A stretch of DNA of 64,000 bases from SZUA-521 sp041738285 (GCA_041738285.1 JBGSQB010000150.1:62001-126000), one strand, 5' to 3'. Positions 8,312-17,337 are shown, counted from the stretch's first letter. A program made the numbers and translations. The notes: generated by a model not told the origin, from the letters alone.

Positions 8312-9525
8312 GTCGGCTCCCCAGTCAACAAACCATCGAGATCTACGGCCAGCAGGTCCACGTTCTCGGCCGCAAATGCCCGCAGCGGCGCCATCAGATG
8401 TGGCAGATCCACGATTGCTGCCAATCGCTGGGCATCGACACCCTCCGGTAATCGCAGATACAGATCCAGCAAGGTGACGCCGCGCAGATCCCGCGCCAGC
8501 ATCAGTCCACCGTCATCCGCGTGCGCAATCAGGTCCAGAGCATTCAGCACCCTGAATATCCGATCGCGATCGACGAAGCGCATCGCGACTGCCGACTCGA
8601 TCTCGGCCTCATCCACCGTGCGTCCCTGCTGGTGCGCCTCGCGCAACAACTTGAGTACGCGAACACAGCGTACGAGCAGTGGCTCACCGCTGTCATCGAG
8701 TGGATCGCGCGGCAACGACAGCGTACGCACTACGATTGCGCCAGAAAGGACCAGTGCCCAAACCAGGAACAGCCAGGCAAGAAAGAGAGGCACCGCCGCA
8801 AACGTGCCGTAGATGATCTGCATGTTCGAATTAGCGACACCCCAGGCAAAGACCAGCTTGGCAACCTCGAAGGCAGCCATGGTGAGCAGGCCACCCGTAA
8901 ACGCAAACCGCAAAGGCACATAGCAGTTGGGAACTGCCGCATACAGCACCGTGAATCCAACGGTGCTGAGCAGGATTGGCAGATAGCCAAGCAACGTGTC
9001 GCGAGCACCGAAGGTGTCGACCTCGGCAATCAGCGGCAGCGAAAAAAGGTAAGAGCTGATCAGGATTCCTCCCACCACGAGCGGCGGGCCACACGTGAGC
9101 ACACCCCAATACACGAGGAAGCGCTGCAATCCCCGCCGCGGCTCGGTGACGTTCCAGATGGCATTGAATGCCTTCTCGATGTTTACCAACAGCATGAATG
9201 CCGACACGATCAATATGGCAAGGCCGGCGACGGTCAGGTTGCGTGCTTGATCGGAAAAGTCCGCCAGTCGTTCCTGAATGACGATGCCACTCTCGGGCAC
9301 GAAATTGCGAAACAGGTAATCCTGAAATCGTGTACCGACGCCTTCGAAGTCGGGCATCACTGACAAGATCGTATATGACACTGTCATCAGCGGCACGACT
9401 GCAAACAGCGTTGTGTAGGTCAGGGACGCCGCTCGATCCATCAGACCGTGCTCGTCGAACTGACGCACGATCTGCCGGAAGAACCAGATGGTACGTCTGT
9501 ACAGCGCCTCGAACAGATCGATCAT
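8308..9525 (-). CDS. YihY/BrkB family inner-membrane protein with extended cytosolic C-terminus
   Basis: 405 residues. The first 290 form the YihY/UPF0761 membrane domain with about six hydrophobic segments and the conserved LTYTTLFAVVPLMTVSYTIL near residue 35. It was once annotated as ribonuclease BN, which is wrong for this family. The last 115 residues are soluble, with a winged-helix-like stretch (EIESAVAMRFVDRDRIFRVL), as in the gammaproteobacterial long form. The start ATG 9525 is chosen over a 77-codon upstream extension that lacks family similarity and crosses the divergent promoter. Function is unknown. Confidence 0.88.
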   Translation of the reverse strand: MIDLFEALYRRTIWFFRQIVRQFDEHGLMDRAASLTYTTLFAVVPLMTVSYTILSVMPDFEGVGTRFQDYLFRNFVPESGIVIQERLADFSDQARNLTVAGLAILIVSAFMLLVNIEKAFNAIWNVTEPRRGLQRFLVYWGVLTCGPPLVVGGILISSYLFSLPLIAEVDTFGARDTLLGYLPILLSTVGFTVLYAAVPNCYVPLRFAFTGGLLTMAAFEVAKLVFAWGVANSNMQIIYGTFAAVPLFLAWLFLVWALVLSGAIVVRTLSLPRDPLDDSGEPLLVRCVRVLKLLREAHQQGRTVDEAEIESAVAMRFVDRDRIFRVLNALDLIAHADDGGLMLARDLRGVTLLDLYLRLPEGVDAQRLAAIVDLPHLMAPLRAFAAENVDLLAVDLDGLLTGEPT

Positions 9526-9565
9526 GGGAGTCCAGGCAATCGCAGTACAATGTCGCGGTCCACGC

Positions 9566-9571
9566 ATTATA
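9566..9571 (-). promoter_or_regulatory. TATAAT -10 box for the YihY operon in the divergent arsC/yihY gap
   Basis: On the minus strand the sequence reads CCTATAATGCG, a perfect -10 hexamer about 40 bases upstream of the YihY start. The best -35 candidate is TTTGCG 16 bases upstream, which lies over the arsC start, so the two divergent genes would share regulatory DNA. An identical 11-base CCTATAATGCG occurs at 16551-16561 in another divergent gap. Confidence 0.5.
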
Positions 9572-9584
9572 GGGGCCATCGGCG

Positions 9585-9932
9585 ATGCGCAAACCCGTGA
9601 TCTATCACAATCCCCGTTGCTCGAAATCGAGGAGGACCCTGGAGCTGCTGAAGGCGCGAGGACTTGAGCCGGAGGTCGTCGAATACCTGAAGACACCGCC
9701 ATCGATACGGGAAATCGCGCTACTGCTCTCCCGCCTCGGCATGTCCGCGAAGGCATTGATGCGCACCGGTGAAGACAGCTTCGACCGACTGCAACTGGAC
9801 GAAGTCGTGGACGAAGCGGTGCTGATTCGCGCCATGCACGATCATCCCGAACTCATCGAACGCCCCATCGTGGTGATGGGTGACTCGGCCCGAATCGGTC
9901 GGCCGCCTGAAGCGGTGCTAGAAATCCTATGA
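9585..9932 (+). CDS. arsC: Glutaredoxin-dependent arsenate reductase ArsC-like
   Basis: 115 residues with IYHNPRCSKSRRTLELL; the catalytic Cys is residue 12 as in plasmid R773 ArsC. The three arginines that bind arsenate there (60, 94, 107) have counterparts at Arg60, Arg93 and Arg106, so activity is plausible and the YffB/Spx subfamily is less likely. Known role: reduces arsenate to arsenite with glutathione/glutaredoxin. No arsB or arsR is nearby, so the gene may be housekeeping. It is followed 10 bases later by the WrbA-like gene. Confidence 0.85.
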   Translation: MRKPVIYHNPRCSKSRRTLELLKARGLEPEVVEYLKTPPSIREIALLLSRLGMSAKALMRTGEDSFDRLQLDEVVDEAVLIRAMHDHPELIERPIVVMGDSARIGRPPEAVLEIL

Positions 9933-9942
9933 GCGCGCCCGC

Positions 9943-10545
9943 ATGAGCGATTACATACTCATCCTCTACTACAGCCGTCAGGGATCTACCGAAGCGCTCG
10001 CAAATCAGATCGCTCGCGGTGTAGCGAAGCAAGGCCAATTCGAAGCACGACTGCGCACCGTACCCCCGGTCGCGGCAGCGGTGGACAAGACATTGCCGCC
10101 AGTGCCGGAGCAGGGCGCGGTGTACTGCACCAAGGAAGATCTTGCGAACTGCCAGGGCCTCGCGCTCGGCAGTCCCACGCGCTTCGGCAACATGGCGGCG
10201 CCGCTCAAACACTTCATCGACGGCACGAGCGATGTCTGGATGTCGGGCCGACTGGCAGGCAAGCCTGCCGCGACGTTCACTTCCACGGCCAGCCTTCACG
10301 GCGGACAGGAATCGACGTTGCTGACCATGATGGTGCCGCTGTTGCATCACGGCATGCTGATCGTCGGCATTCCCTACACGGAGTCCGCGCTGAATTCGAC
10401 GACACGTGGCGGCACGCCCTATGGCGCGAGTCACGTGGCGGGTGCAGAGGGCGATGCGACCCTCGATGGGCGCGAACGGGAACTCGCTGTGGCGCTCGGC
10501 CACCGCCTTGCCGACACTGCGAGTCGACTCGGTGGGTCTCGATGA
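9943..10545 (+). CDS. wrbA: WrbA-like NAD(P)H:quinone oxidoreductase (flavodoxin fold)
   Basis: 200 residues. YYSRQGSTEALANQIARGV (about 9-27) is the FMN-phosphate loop, and LGSPTRFGNMAAPLKHFID (75-93) and TASLHGGQESTLL (about 114-126) are WrbA signatures. These tetrameric flavoproteins carry out two-electron quinone reduction, which avoids semiquinone radicals. Middle gene of arsC-wrbA-DUF2069, overlapping the latter by ATGA. Gammaproteobacteria with the same trio are common, which supports a shared housekeeping operon. Confidence 0.88.
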   Translation: MSDYILILYYSRQGSTEALANQIARGVAKQGQFEARLRTVPPVAAAVDKTLPPVPEQGAVYCTKEDLANCQGLALGSPTRFGNMAAPLKHFIDGTSDVWMSGRLAGKPAATFTSTASLHGGQESTLLTMMVPLLHHGMLIVGIPYTESALNSTTRGGTPYGASHVAGAEGDATLDGRERELAVALGHRLADTASRLGGSR

Positions 10546-10907
10546 GCGGGCGAGGCATCATGCGCGCGACCCTGCTGATGTGGCTCGGCTGCGCCTTTGC
10601 GCTGCAAGGCGTACAGCGGTTTCTGCTCGACCCTCTGCCGCTCGTGAGCAACCTCATCGTGTTTGCCTTGCAGATTGCGCCGCTCCTTGCAGTCGTGATC
10701 GTGCTGATTCGCGACCCAGCGCGCGGCGCCTTCTGGGCGAGCCTCGCATCGATGTTGTACTTCACCCTGGGGGTCGTACAAATCGCAGCGCCTGACGAGC
10801 GGGTCGTCGGCATCATGGAAGTGATCTTCTCACTCGGGATGTTCGTGAGCGCAATGCTGCTGATGCGCGCCGAGCGCGAAGCTGCGCCCAGGAATGTCAA
10901 CGAATGA
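10542..10907 (+). CDS. DUF2069 small inner-membrane protein
   Basis: 121 residues with four hydrophobic segments (about 8-25, 34-54, 63-80, 87-107), consistent with a DUF2069 protein. The name is supported by its usual position after WrbA-like genes. No catalytic residues are seen and the function is unknown. The ATG used overlaps the wrbA stop; a second Met at codon 7 is possible. The last 11 bases overlap the end of the convergent prpE gene. Confidence 0.75.
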   Translation: MSGRGIMRATLLMWLGCAFALQGVQRFLLDPLPLVSNLIVFALQIAPLLAVVIVLIRDPARGAFWASLASMLYFTLGVVQIAAPDERVVGIMEVIFSLGMFVSAMLLMRAEREAAPRNVNE

Positions 10908-12786
10908 CGCCGGCCCCGCGCAGCTGCGCTTCAATCTCCGGCAGGATGGCGGGGTCATCGATCGTCGACGGCATCGCGAATGCACTCCCGTCGATCATCT
11001 TGCGCAACACTTGGCGCAGGATCTTGCCGGAACGCGTCTTCGGCAGTCGCTTGACCACCACCGCGCGCTTGAAATTAGCGAACGCGCCGACCGAGGCGCG
11101 CACCATCTGCACGAGTTCCTTCTCGAGCGTTGCCGCATCGATATTGGTGCCATCTTTGAGCAACACCATACCGAGCGGCACCTGACCCTTGTCGGCGTCC
11201 GCTATGCCCACTACCGCGCATTCGGCGACGGCAGGATGGCCGGCAACGATCTCTTCCATTTCTCCGGTGGACAGTCGATGGCCGGCGACATTGATCACAT
11301 CGTCGACACGGCCCATGACAAAGAGATAGCCGTCTTCGTCCAGATAGCCGCCGTCACCGGTCAGATAGAAGCCCGGATAGCGCGACCAGTACGCTTCGAT
11401 GAATCGCTCGTGATCGCCCCACACGGTCGGAAATGTGCCCGGCGGTAACGGTTCGGCGATGACGATGTTGCCTTCGACGTTAGCGGCAACCGACACGCCC
11501 TCATCATCGAAGACGCGCAAGTCGTAACCAGGAACCGGCAACGTCGGTGAGCCGGGCTTGATCGGTTTGAGCGGATACCCCGCCATGTTCGCCACAATCG
11601 GCCAGCCGGTCTCGGTTTGCCACCAATGATCGATGACCGGCACCGGTAGCAGCTCGTTCAGCCAGTGATAGGTCGGCGGATCGAGGCGTTCGCCGGCAAC
11701 GAACAGGTATTCGAGACAGGACGTATCGTGATCCGCCTTCAAGAGGGCCAGCGGGTCTTCCTTCTTGATGGCGCGGAATGCGGTTGGCGCCACGAAGAAC
11801 GTCTTCACGCGGTGCTGCGCGATCACGCGCCAGAAGGCACCGGCATCCGGCGTTCGCACCGGCTTGCCTTCGTACAGCACGGTGGTGCAACCACGGATGA
11901 GCGGCCCGTAGACGATGTAGGAGTGGCCTACCACCCAGCCCACGTCGGACGCAGCCCAGAACGCATCGCCGGGCCCGACCCCATAGATGGCCGACATACT
12001 GTAGTTGAGCGCGACCGCGTGGCCGCCGTTGTCTCGCACAACCCCTTTTGGCTTGCCGGTTGTGCCGGACGTATAGAGGACGTAGAGCGGATCCGTCGCC
12101 GCCACAGGCACCGGTTCAACCGGCGCCGCTGCGGATTCCCAACGGCGCCAATCGAGGTCACGCCCTGGCTTCAGCACGGCAGGACATTGAGCACGCTCGA
12201 GTATCACGCAGTGATCCACCACGTGACTCGCCAGGCGCATCGCCTCATCGAGCAAGCCCTGGTAGGCAATGACGTTCGAAAACTCAATGCCGCAGGTCGC
12301 CGACAGGACCACTTTTGGCGTCGCATCGTCGATCCGCACGGCCAGTTCGCGTGCGGCAAAGCCACCGAACACCACCGAGTGCACCGCACCCAGTCGGGCA
12401 CATGCCAACATGCCGATCACCGCCTCCGGAACCATCGGCATGTACAAGATGACGCGGTCGCCTTTCTCCACGCCAAGGCTGCGCAATCCACCTGCAACCT
12501 TCGCAACGCGCGCGAGCAGTTGCGCGAACGTGAATTCACAGGAATCGTCGGTGACCGGAGAGTCATAAATGAGCGCGACATCATCGCCGCGGCCATTGGC
12601 GACGTGTCGATCGAGCGCGAGCGCGCAGGTGTTGAGCACGCCGCCGTGAAACCAGCGCCATGCGCCACGCGCATCGCGGTCGAGAATGGTCGTGGGCGGT
12701 TCGATCCAATCAATTGCGTCGGCCTGATCGCGCCAGAACGCTTCAGGGTCGACGATGGATCGTCGATATTCCGATTCGTACGTCAA
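10897..12786 (-). CDS. prpE: Propionyl-CoA synthetase
   Basis: ATP-dependent acyl-CoA ligase, 629 residues. Seen: LYVLYTSGTTGKPKGVV at about 235-250 (nucleotide loop), GWVVGHSYIVYGPL, and the C-terminal SGKILRQ with the catalytic, acetylatable Lys near 587. The beginning MTYESEYRRSIVDPEAFW matches the PrpE family start rather than acetyl-CoA synthetase; it requires a TTG start codon. It would activate propionate for the methylcitrate or methylmalonyl route; propionyl-CoA is a typical end product of sterol and odd-chain degradation. No prpBCD genes are in the window. Confidence 0.88.
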   Translation of the reverse strand: MTYESEYRRSIVDPEAFWRDQADAIDWIEPPTTILDRDARGAWRWFHGGVLNTCALALDRHVANGRGDDVALIYDSPVTDDSCEFTFAQLLARVAKVAGGLRSLGVEKGDRVILYMPMVPEAVIGMLACARLGAVHSVVFGGFAARELAVRIDDATPKVVLSATCGIEFSNVIAYQGLLDEAMRLASHVVDHCVILERAQCPAVLKPGRDLDWRRWESAAAPVEPVPVAATDPLYVLYTSGTTGKPKGVVRDNGGHAVALNYSMSAIYGVGPGDAFWAASDVGWVVGHSYIVYGPLIRGCTTVLYEGKPVRTPDAGAFWRVIAQHRVKTFFVAPTAFRAIKKEDPLALLKADHDTSCLEYLFVAGERLDPPTYHWLNELLPVPVIDHWWQTETGWPIVANMAGYPLKPIKPGSPTLPVPGYDLRVFDDEGVSVAANVEGNIVIAEPLPPGTFPTVWGDHERFIEAYWSRYPGFYLTGDGGYLDEDGYLFVMGRVDDVINVAGHRLSTGEMEEIVAGHPAVAECAVVGIADADKGQVPLGMVLLKDGTNIDAATLEKELVQMVRASVGAFANFKRAVVVKRLPKTRSGKILRQVLRKMIDGSAFAMPSTIDDPAILPEIEAQLRGAGVIR

Positions 12787-12799
12787 AGCAGCGCGGGCG

Positions 12800-13312
12800 T
12801 CAGCGCCGCGGCCGCGACTTCATCAACGCTTTGAGATCGGCGTTGGTCGGCCGGGCCTTCAACAGCGCATTGTAGGGCTTCGACTTCTTGGAGATCTTCT
12901 TGTGCGTCGCGTAGAAGTCGACGGCCTTCATCCACGCGCCGTTGAGCCCATGCAGATTGATGGATACCGTGGTGTTGACGATCTTGTTCTCGAGCGTGGA
13001 CATGATCCCGATCTGAAAAACCGGCGTCTTGGTACCGCTCTTTTCGGTCTTCAAGCGAAACAGGATGCCGCGCACACGACCCTTCGAATCAACGTGCACT
13101 TCCTTCGCCGCACGATCACGCGCGCCTCGCTGCTGACCAGCGAGTTGCGTATCTCGAGCTTCCGCCTGCCGCTTGATCGCCGCGCGCTTGCTGCCCTGAA
13201 TGCGCTTACCGCCTTCCTTGAGCGAGAAGTATTCCTGATAGGTTCGGCCGTCGATCTGACGTCGCACCCTGAAGCCGTGAAAACGTGGAGTGTCCAGTAG
13301 TTCAACGCTCAT
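12800..13312 (-). CDS. Conserved basic protein of unknown function
   Basis: 170 residues, strongly basic. The N-terminal 50 residues (HGFRVRRQIDGRTYQEYFSL then KEGGKRIQGSKRAAIKRQAEARD) recall the small beta-sheet AP2-like DNA-binding domains of integrases, with a following basic helix. The middle contains a conserved-looking sheet (FRLKTEKSGTKTPVFQIGI) and the end is Lys/Arg rich. Nucleic-acid binding is an inference from charge and this resemblance. The start has GAGGTG 7 bases upstream. It is a single gene between the AMACR-like gene and prpE, all on the minus strand. Confidence 0.7.
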   Translation of the reverse strand: MSVELLDTPRFHGFRVRRQIDGRTYQEYFSLKEGGKRIQGSKRAAIKRQAEARDTQLAGQQRGARDRAAKEVHVDSKGRVRGILFRLKTEKSGTKTPVFQIGIMSTLENKIVNTTVSINLHGLNGAWMKAVDFYATHKKISKKSKPYNALLKARPTNADLKALMKSRPRR

Positions 13313-13343
13313 CGCATCACCTCATGGTTTCGTCCCGACACGC

Positions 13344-14477
13344 CTAGGCCGCGGGAATCACACCTTCCTTCCGCAGAGAACTGATCAGGTCGGCGGAAAT
13401 GCCGCAATCGGCCAAGACCGCATCGGTATCTTCGCCCGGGCGGCGCGCGCCGTGGGCAATCTCGGGACGCGTTCGCGAAAAACGCGGCGCCGGAGCCGGC
13501 TGAACGACGCCATCCACCTCCACAAATGTTCCGCGCGCAACGTTGTGCGGGTGCTTGGGCGCTTCGAACACCGACAATACCGGCGCAAAGCAGACGTCCG
13601 TGCCCTCCATGATCGAGCACCACTGCGCCTGAGTCTTCTGTTTGAAGACGCTGGTCAATTCCTGCTTGTAACCGGCCCAACGCGTTGGATCCATTTGTGC
13701 GGAGAACTTCTCCTTGTCGAGACCCGCCTTATCCACGAGCAGCGCATAAAACTGGGGCTCGATGGAGCCGATGCAGATGTGCTTGCCGTCGCTGGTCTCA
13801 TACGTGTCGTAAAAATGGGCACCCCCGTCGAGGAGGTTGGTACCGCGGCGGTCCGTGAACGCACCCGCCGCCCCGAACGTATAGAACATCGCCATCAACG
13901 CGGCCGCACCATCGACCATTGCGGCATCGATGACCTGGCCCTTGCCTGAACGCTGAGTTTCGAGCAATGCGCAGACGACGCCGAACGCCAGTAGCATACC
14001 GCCACCGCCAAAGTCGCCCACCAGGTTCAGTGGCGGAACCGGCCGCTCGCCGGCGCGACCGATGGCATGCAAAGCGCCAGTGAGCGCGATGTAGTTGATG
14101 TCGTGGCCGGCCGCCGCAGCGAGCGGTCCGTCCTGACCCCAACCGGTCATACGGCCGTAGACGAGCTTCGGGTTGCGCGCCAGACACGCATCAGGGCCAA
14201 GGCCCAGCCGCTCGGTGACGCCCGGACGAAACCCCTCGAACAGCGCATCTGAGGATTCGACCAGCTTCAACACGAGTTCAATGCCCTTTGGGCTCTTGAG
14301 GTCGACGGCAATGGAGCGACGGTTGCGTGCCAACACGTCTTTGGGCCGGCTGGTCGACTTCGACATACGATCGACGCGGATCACTTCCGCGCCCATGTCG
14401 GAGAGCATCATGCCGCAGAACGGTCCAGGCCCGATTCCGGCAAGTTCAACGATGCGATAGCCGTGCAGCGGTCCCAC
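13344..14477 (-). CDS. Alpha-methylacyl-CoA racemase-like family III CoA transferase
   Basis: 377 residues beginning at a GTG with GGGGAGG a few bases upstream. The opening VGPLHGYRIVELAGIGPGPF and AGHDINYIALTG are typical of AMACR. His125 and Asp155 (GDFGGGG) fall where the mycobacterial racemase MCR has its catalytic His126/Asp156, favouring racemase over CoA transferase. Known role: epimerises 2-methylacyl-CoA, needed for branched-chain or sterol side-chain beta-oxidation. In context with prpE downstream and the Ltp2/DUF35 pair elsewhere in the window, a branched-acid or steroid role is plausible. Confidence 0.88.
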   Translation of the reverse strand: MGPLHGYRIVELAGIGPGPFCGMMLSDMGAEVIRVDRMSKSTSRPKDVLARNRRSIAVDLKSPKGIELVLKLVESSDALFEGFRPGVTERLGLGPDACLARNPKLVYGRMTGWGQDGPLAAAAGHDINYIALTGALHAIGRAGERPVPPLNLVGDFGGGGMLLAFGVVCALLETQRSGKGQVIDAAMVDGAAALMAMFYTFGAAGAFTDRRGTNLLDGGAHFYDTYETSDGKHICIGSIEPQFYALLVDKAGLDKEKFSAQMDPTRWAGYKQELTSVFKQKTQAQWCSIMEGTDVCFAPVLSVFEAPKHPHNVARGTFVEVDGVVQPAPAPRFSRTRPEIAHGARRPGEDTDAVLADCGISADLISSLRKEGVIPAA

Positions 14478-14605
14478 TGCGCCTCCCCTTTCGATTTCTT
14501 TGAAAGCTAGTTTACGCCTTTTGCCGCTCAAGGGAACTGTCGGACACAATAGCGCTATCTATCAGCGTTTTACCGAGGTTTTCGCGCGAATTGCTATCGG
14601 AGCCA

Positions 14606-14702
14606 GTGGGAGCGGGTTTGCCCGCGAACTGATGCAAAGAGACTCAACCAGTTCTTCGCGCGCAAGTCGCTCGGCCGCTTGCGGGCGAGCTCGCGCGCCC
14701 AC
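14606..14702. repeat. Degenerate REP/REPIN-like palindrome in the 14478-14742 gap
   Basis: The head GTGGGAGCGGGTTTGCCCGC then GAA (14606-14628) is identical except for two bases to 32573-32595. The distal arm (14651-14702, ending GCGCGCCCAC) is a degraded inverted copy containing GCGAGCTCGC and CGCTTGCGGGCG. It resembles pseudomonad REP elements. It lies in the 265-base gap upstream of the AMACR-like gene and downstream of the ABC exporter, both minus strand. Nothing else was recognised in that gap. Confidence 0.65.
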
Positions 14703-14742
14703 AGAGCAGCCAGAGAATTTGGCCACCCTCTGTGACGCACCG

Positions 14743-16524
14743 TCATCTGAGTGTGGCGTCGGCGGTCAGTTGTATTTCCGCGAACTCACGGTACAGCGGA
14801 CTTTCGCGAAGCAATGCTTGATGGTTGCCACAACCCACCACCCGACCACCGTCGAGCACCACGATTCGATCAGCTTCCACCACCGTCGATAGGCGGTGCG
14901 CGATGATCAGGACGCTGCACCTTCCTCGCAAGTCTCGTAACGTCCCACGAATGGCCTCTTCACTCTGCGCATCGAGCGCACTTGTCGCCTCGTCCATCAG
15001 CAGCAACCGCGGGCGCTTGAGCAATGCCCGTGCGATTGCCAGTCGTTGCCGCTGGCCACCCGACAGACCAACGCCATCCTCACCGATGATCGTGGCGAGA
15101 CCGTCCGGCAATTGTCCGACGAAAGAGTCAGCATGGGCTTCCACAAGCGCGCGCTGGAGTTCCGTGTCGCTCGCCGCTGGCGCACCGTAGCGTAGGTTGT
15201 CTGCGATGGAGCCGGAGAACAGGATCGGATCCTGTGGCACGAAGGCGGTCTGGCCGCGCACGTCCTCGAGCGCGCAGTCGCGCAGATCGATGCCATCGAT
15301 CGTCAAGGTACCCGCGCTTGGGTCGTAAAAGCGAAGTACCAGATCGAACAGCGTCGATTTGCCCGCGCCGGACGGGCCCACGAGCGCGACGGTCTCGCCC
15401 TCACCGACCTCGAACGACACACCTCTGAGCACCGTGACACCGGGACGTGTTGCATACACGAACGATACGTCATTGAGCGCGAGCACAGCAGGGCCAGCGC
15501 GCCATGCTCGTGGTGCACTGCGATTCTCAACCAACGGACTGTCTGACTCGAGCAACTCGACCAGCCGCTCCGTCGCCCCTGCTGCACGCTGCAGATCACT
15601 GATGACTTCGGAGAGCGCGCCCACTGATCCAGCCACGATGATCGCGTAGAACATGAATGCAGCGAGTTCGCCGACACTCGTGCGCCCAGCCTGGACATCC
15701 TGGGCCCCTGCCCAGAACAGGATCGCGAGCGCGCAGAAAACCAGCAGCATGACCAATGCAATCAGCCAGGCGCGCTGACGGATACGGCGTGCCGCCACAG
15801 CGAACGCCGCTTCCACGTGCCGGTCGAAGGCCGCCACATCGCGAGGCTGATGGTTGAACGCCTGCACGACCTTGATGTGCCGAAACGCTTCACCCACATA
15901 ACTGCCGACACGTGCCAAGGTGTCTTGACTGGCGCGGGACAGGTCGCGGACCCTGCGTCCAAACAGCACGATTGGAGCGACCACCACCGGCGCGCTCGCC
16001 AGCACGAGCAGAGCGAGCCTGGGGTTGCTCGCCACCAGCAACGCCACGCCGCCGATGAACATGAGCGCGTTGCGCAGCGCAATCGAAACCGATGATCCGA
16101 TCACCGATTGCAGCAATGTGGTGTCGGTCGTGATCCGGGACTGGATTTCGGTCGGCAGATTGGCTTCGAAGAACCCTGGATGAAGGTAGACAAGCCGTCG
16201 AAACACCGCGCTGCGCAGGTCCGCGCTGACCCGTTCTCCGACCCAGGACACGAGGTAGAACCGTGCATAGGTGCCGATCGTGAGCAGCACCACCAAAATG
16301 ACGAACAGTCCAATCGACTCGGTCAGCTGCTGCGCTGAACCCGATACGAACCCTTCGTCGATGACATAGCGGATACCTTGACCGATGGACAAGGTCACCG
16401 ATGCGGTGATGATCAGAGCAATCGACGCGCCGGCGACTTGGGGCAGATACGGCCGCAGAAAGCGCAGCGCAGGCATCAGCTGTTTCAGATCGCGCGTCGT
16501 CGGCCGCTCAGGCAGGGCTTCCAA
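14743..16524 (-). CDS. MsbA/BmrA-like ABC exporter, TMD-NBD fusion
   Basis: 593 residues. Residues 1-320 hold a six-helix exporter domain. The nucleotide-binding domain has Walker A GPSGAGKST (383-391), signature LSGGQRQRLAIARAL, Walker B LLLMDEATSALD and the H-loop AHRLSTV. It would act as a homodimer exporting a lipid, lipopeptide or drug; the substrate is unknown. The protein resembles the ABC transporters often annotated as MsbA-like in Gammaproteobacteria. The TTG start is supported by GGAG 7 bases upstream and a TATAAT 30 bases upstream; ATG at codon 17 (16476) is the alternative. Confidence 0.9.
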   Translation of the reverse strand: MEALPERPTTRDLKQLMPALRFLRPYLPQVAGASIALIITASVTLSIGQGIRYVIDEGFVSGSAQQLTESIGLFVILVVLLTIGTYARFYLVSWVGERVSADLRSAVFRRLVYLHPGFFEANLPTEIQSRITTDTTLLQSVIGSSVSIALRNALMFIGGVALLVASNPRLALLVLASAPVVVAPIVLFGRRVRDLSRASQDTLARVGSYVGEAFRHIKVVQAFNHQPRDVAAFDRHVEAAFAVAARRIRQRAWLIALVMLLVFCALAILFWAGAQDVQAGRTSVGELAAFMFYAIIVAGSVGALSEVISDLQRAAGATERLVELLESDSPLVENRSAPRAWRAGPAVLALNDVSFVYATRPGVTVLRGVSFEVGEGETVALVGPSGAGKSTLFDLVLRFYDPSAGTLTIDGIDLRDCALEDVRGQTAFVPQDPILFSGSIADNLRYGAPAASDTELQRALVEAHADSFVGQLPDGLATIIGEDGVGLSGGQRQRLAIARALLKRPRLLLMDEATSALDAQSEEAIRGTLRDLRGRCSVLIIAHRLSTVVEADRIVVLDGGRVVGCGNHQALLRESPLYREFAEIQLTADATLR

Positions 16525-16553
16525 TTCAGAACTCCAAGTACGGTGGGCCGCGC

Positions 16554-16559
16554 ATTATA
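16554..16559 (-). promoter_or_regulatory. TATAAT -10 box for the ABC exporter
   Basis: The minus strand reads CCTATAATGCG, matching the -10 consensus exactly and placed so the leader would be about 22 bases before the TTG start at 16524. No good -35 hexamer is visible at 16-18 bases. The same 11-mer occurs before the YihY gene. Confidence 0.45.
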
Positions 16560-16567
16560 GGAGCACA

Positions 16568-16603
16568 GTGGGAGCCGATTTCGTTGCAAACCCAGTCGGC
16601 TCC
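16568..16603. repeat. GTGGGAG-headed hairpin in the ABC exporter / esterase divergent gap
   Basis: GTGGGAG at 16568-16574 begins an inverted repeat GGAGCCGA (16571-16578) / TCGGCTCC (16596-16603) with a 17-base loop. The head matches the window's REP-like elements, but the body differs, so it may be a remnant or a chance hairpin. It lies in the leader of the esterase gene. Confidence 0.4.
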
Positions 16604-16643
16604 TGTTGAACTCGAACCCATCTTCACATCACATCATCATGGT

Positions 16644-17300
16644 ATGGCACTGGACCGCATCGAGCTCGAAACGGGACCCGAACCCGCACTTGCCGTCATC
16701 TGGCTGCACGGCCTCGGTGCCGATGGTCACGACTTCGAGGCGATCGTTCCGGAACTCGACCTGGAAGACCGCGCCGTGCGCTTCGTCTTCCCACACGCGC
16801 CGATGCGCGCCGTGACAATCAATGGTGGAGCCCAAATGCGGGCCTGGTACGACATCGATCCGCGAGCACCCCTCGCCGGAGACGGCGATATCCGCATCTC
16901 CGCCGCTGCCATCGCGGAACTCGTGGCCGAGCAACGCGAGCGCGGCCTGCCGCCACGGCGGACTGTGCTCGCTGGTTTTTCCCAAGGTGGCGTGATCGCG
17001 CTGCATCTGGGGTTGCGCTTCGATGCGCCGCTCGCCGGCATCATGGCGTTGTCGACGTATCTGCACGATGGCGAGCGGCTTCCCGAGGAACTGACGCTGG
17101 AGAATGCGGAAACACCGATTTTCATGGCCCACGGTGTCGGTGACCCGATGATTCCTATTGCGCGCGCCGTCACGTCGCGGGAAGTGCTCCGATCGCTGAG
17201 CTACCGCGTTGAATGGCACGAGTACCCCATGGGACATTCCGTCTGTCTGCCGGAAGTGAGCGACATCTCGGCGTGGCTGCGGGCGCGGTTCGACAGTTGA
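16644..17300 (+). CDS. Alpha/beta-hydrolase carboxylesterase (phospholipase/carboxylesterase family)
   Basis: 218 residues. Seen: GFSQGG with nucleophile Ser113, catalytic Asp in GVGDPMIP near 167 and His in MGHSVCLPE near 199; the oxyanion segment is WLHGLGADGHDFE. This matches the small bacterial carboxylesterase family related to acyl-protein thioesterases, which hydrolyse short acyl esters. The ATG at 16644 gives the family N-terminus; a TTG 20 codons earlier is possible but adds unrelated sequence. DUF1295 follows 37 bases later. Confidence 0.88.
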   Translation: MALDRIELETGPEPALAVIWLHGLGADGHDFEAIVPELDLEDRAVRFVFPHAPMRAVTINGGAQMRAWYDIDPRAPLAGDGDIRISAAAIAELVAEQRERGLPPRRTVLAGFSQGGVIALHLGLRFDAPLAGIMALSTYLHDGERLPEELTLENAETPIFMAHGVGDPMIPIARAVTSREVLRSLSYRVEWHEYPMGHSVCLPEVSDISAWLRARFDS

Positions 17301-17337
17301 TGTGGACCTTCAGCCCAACATCGGAGGGTTTTTGACC

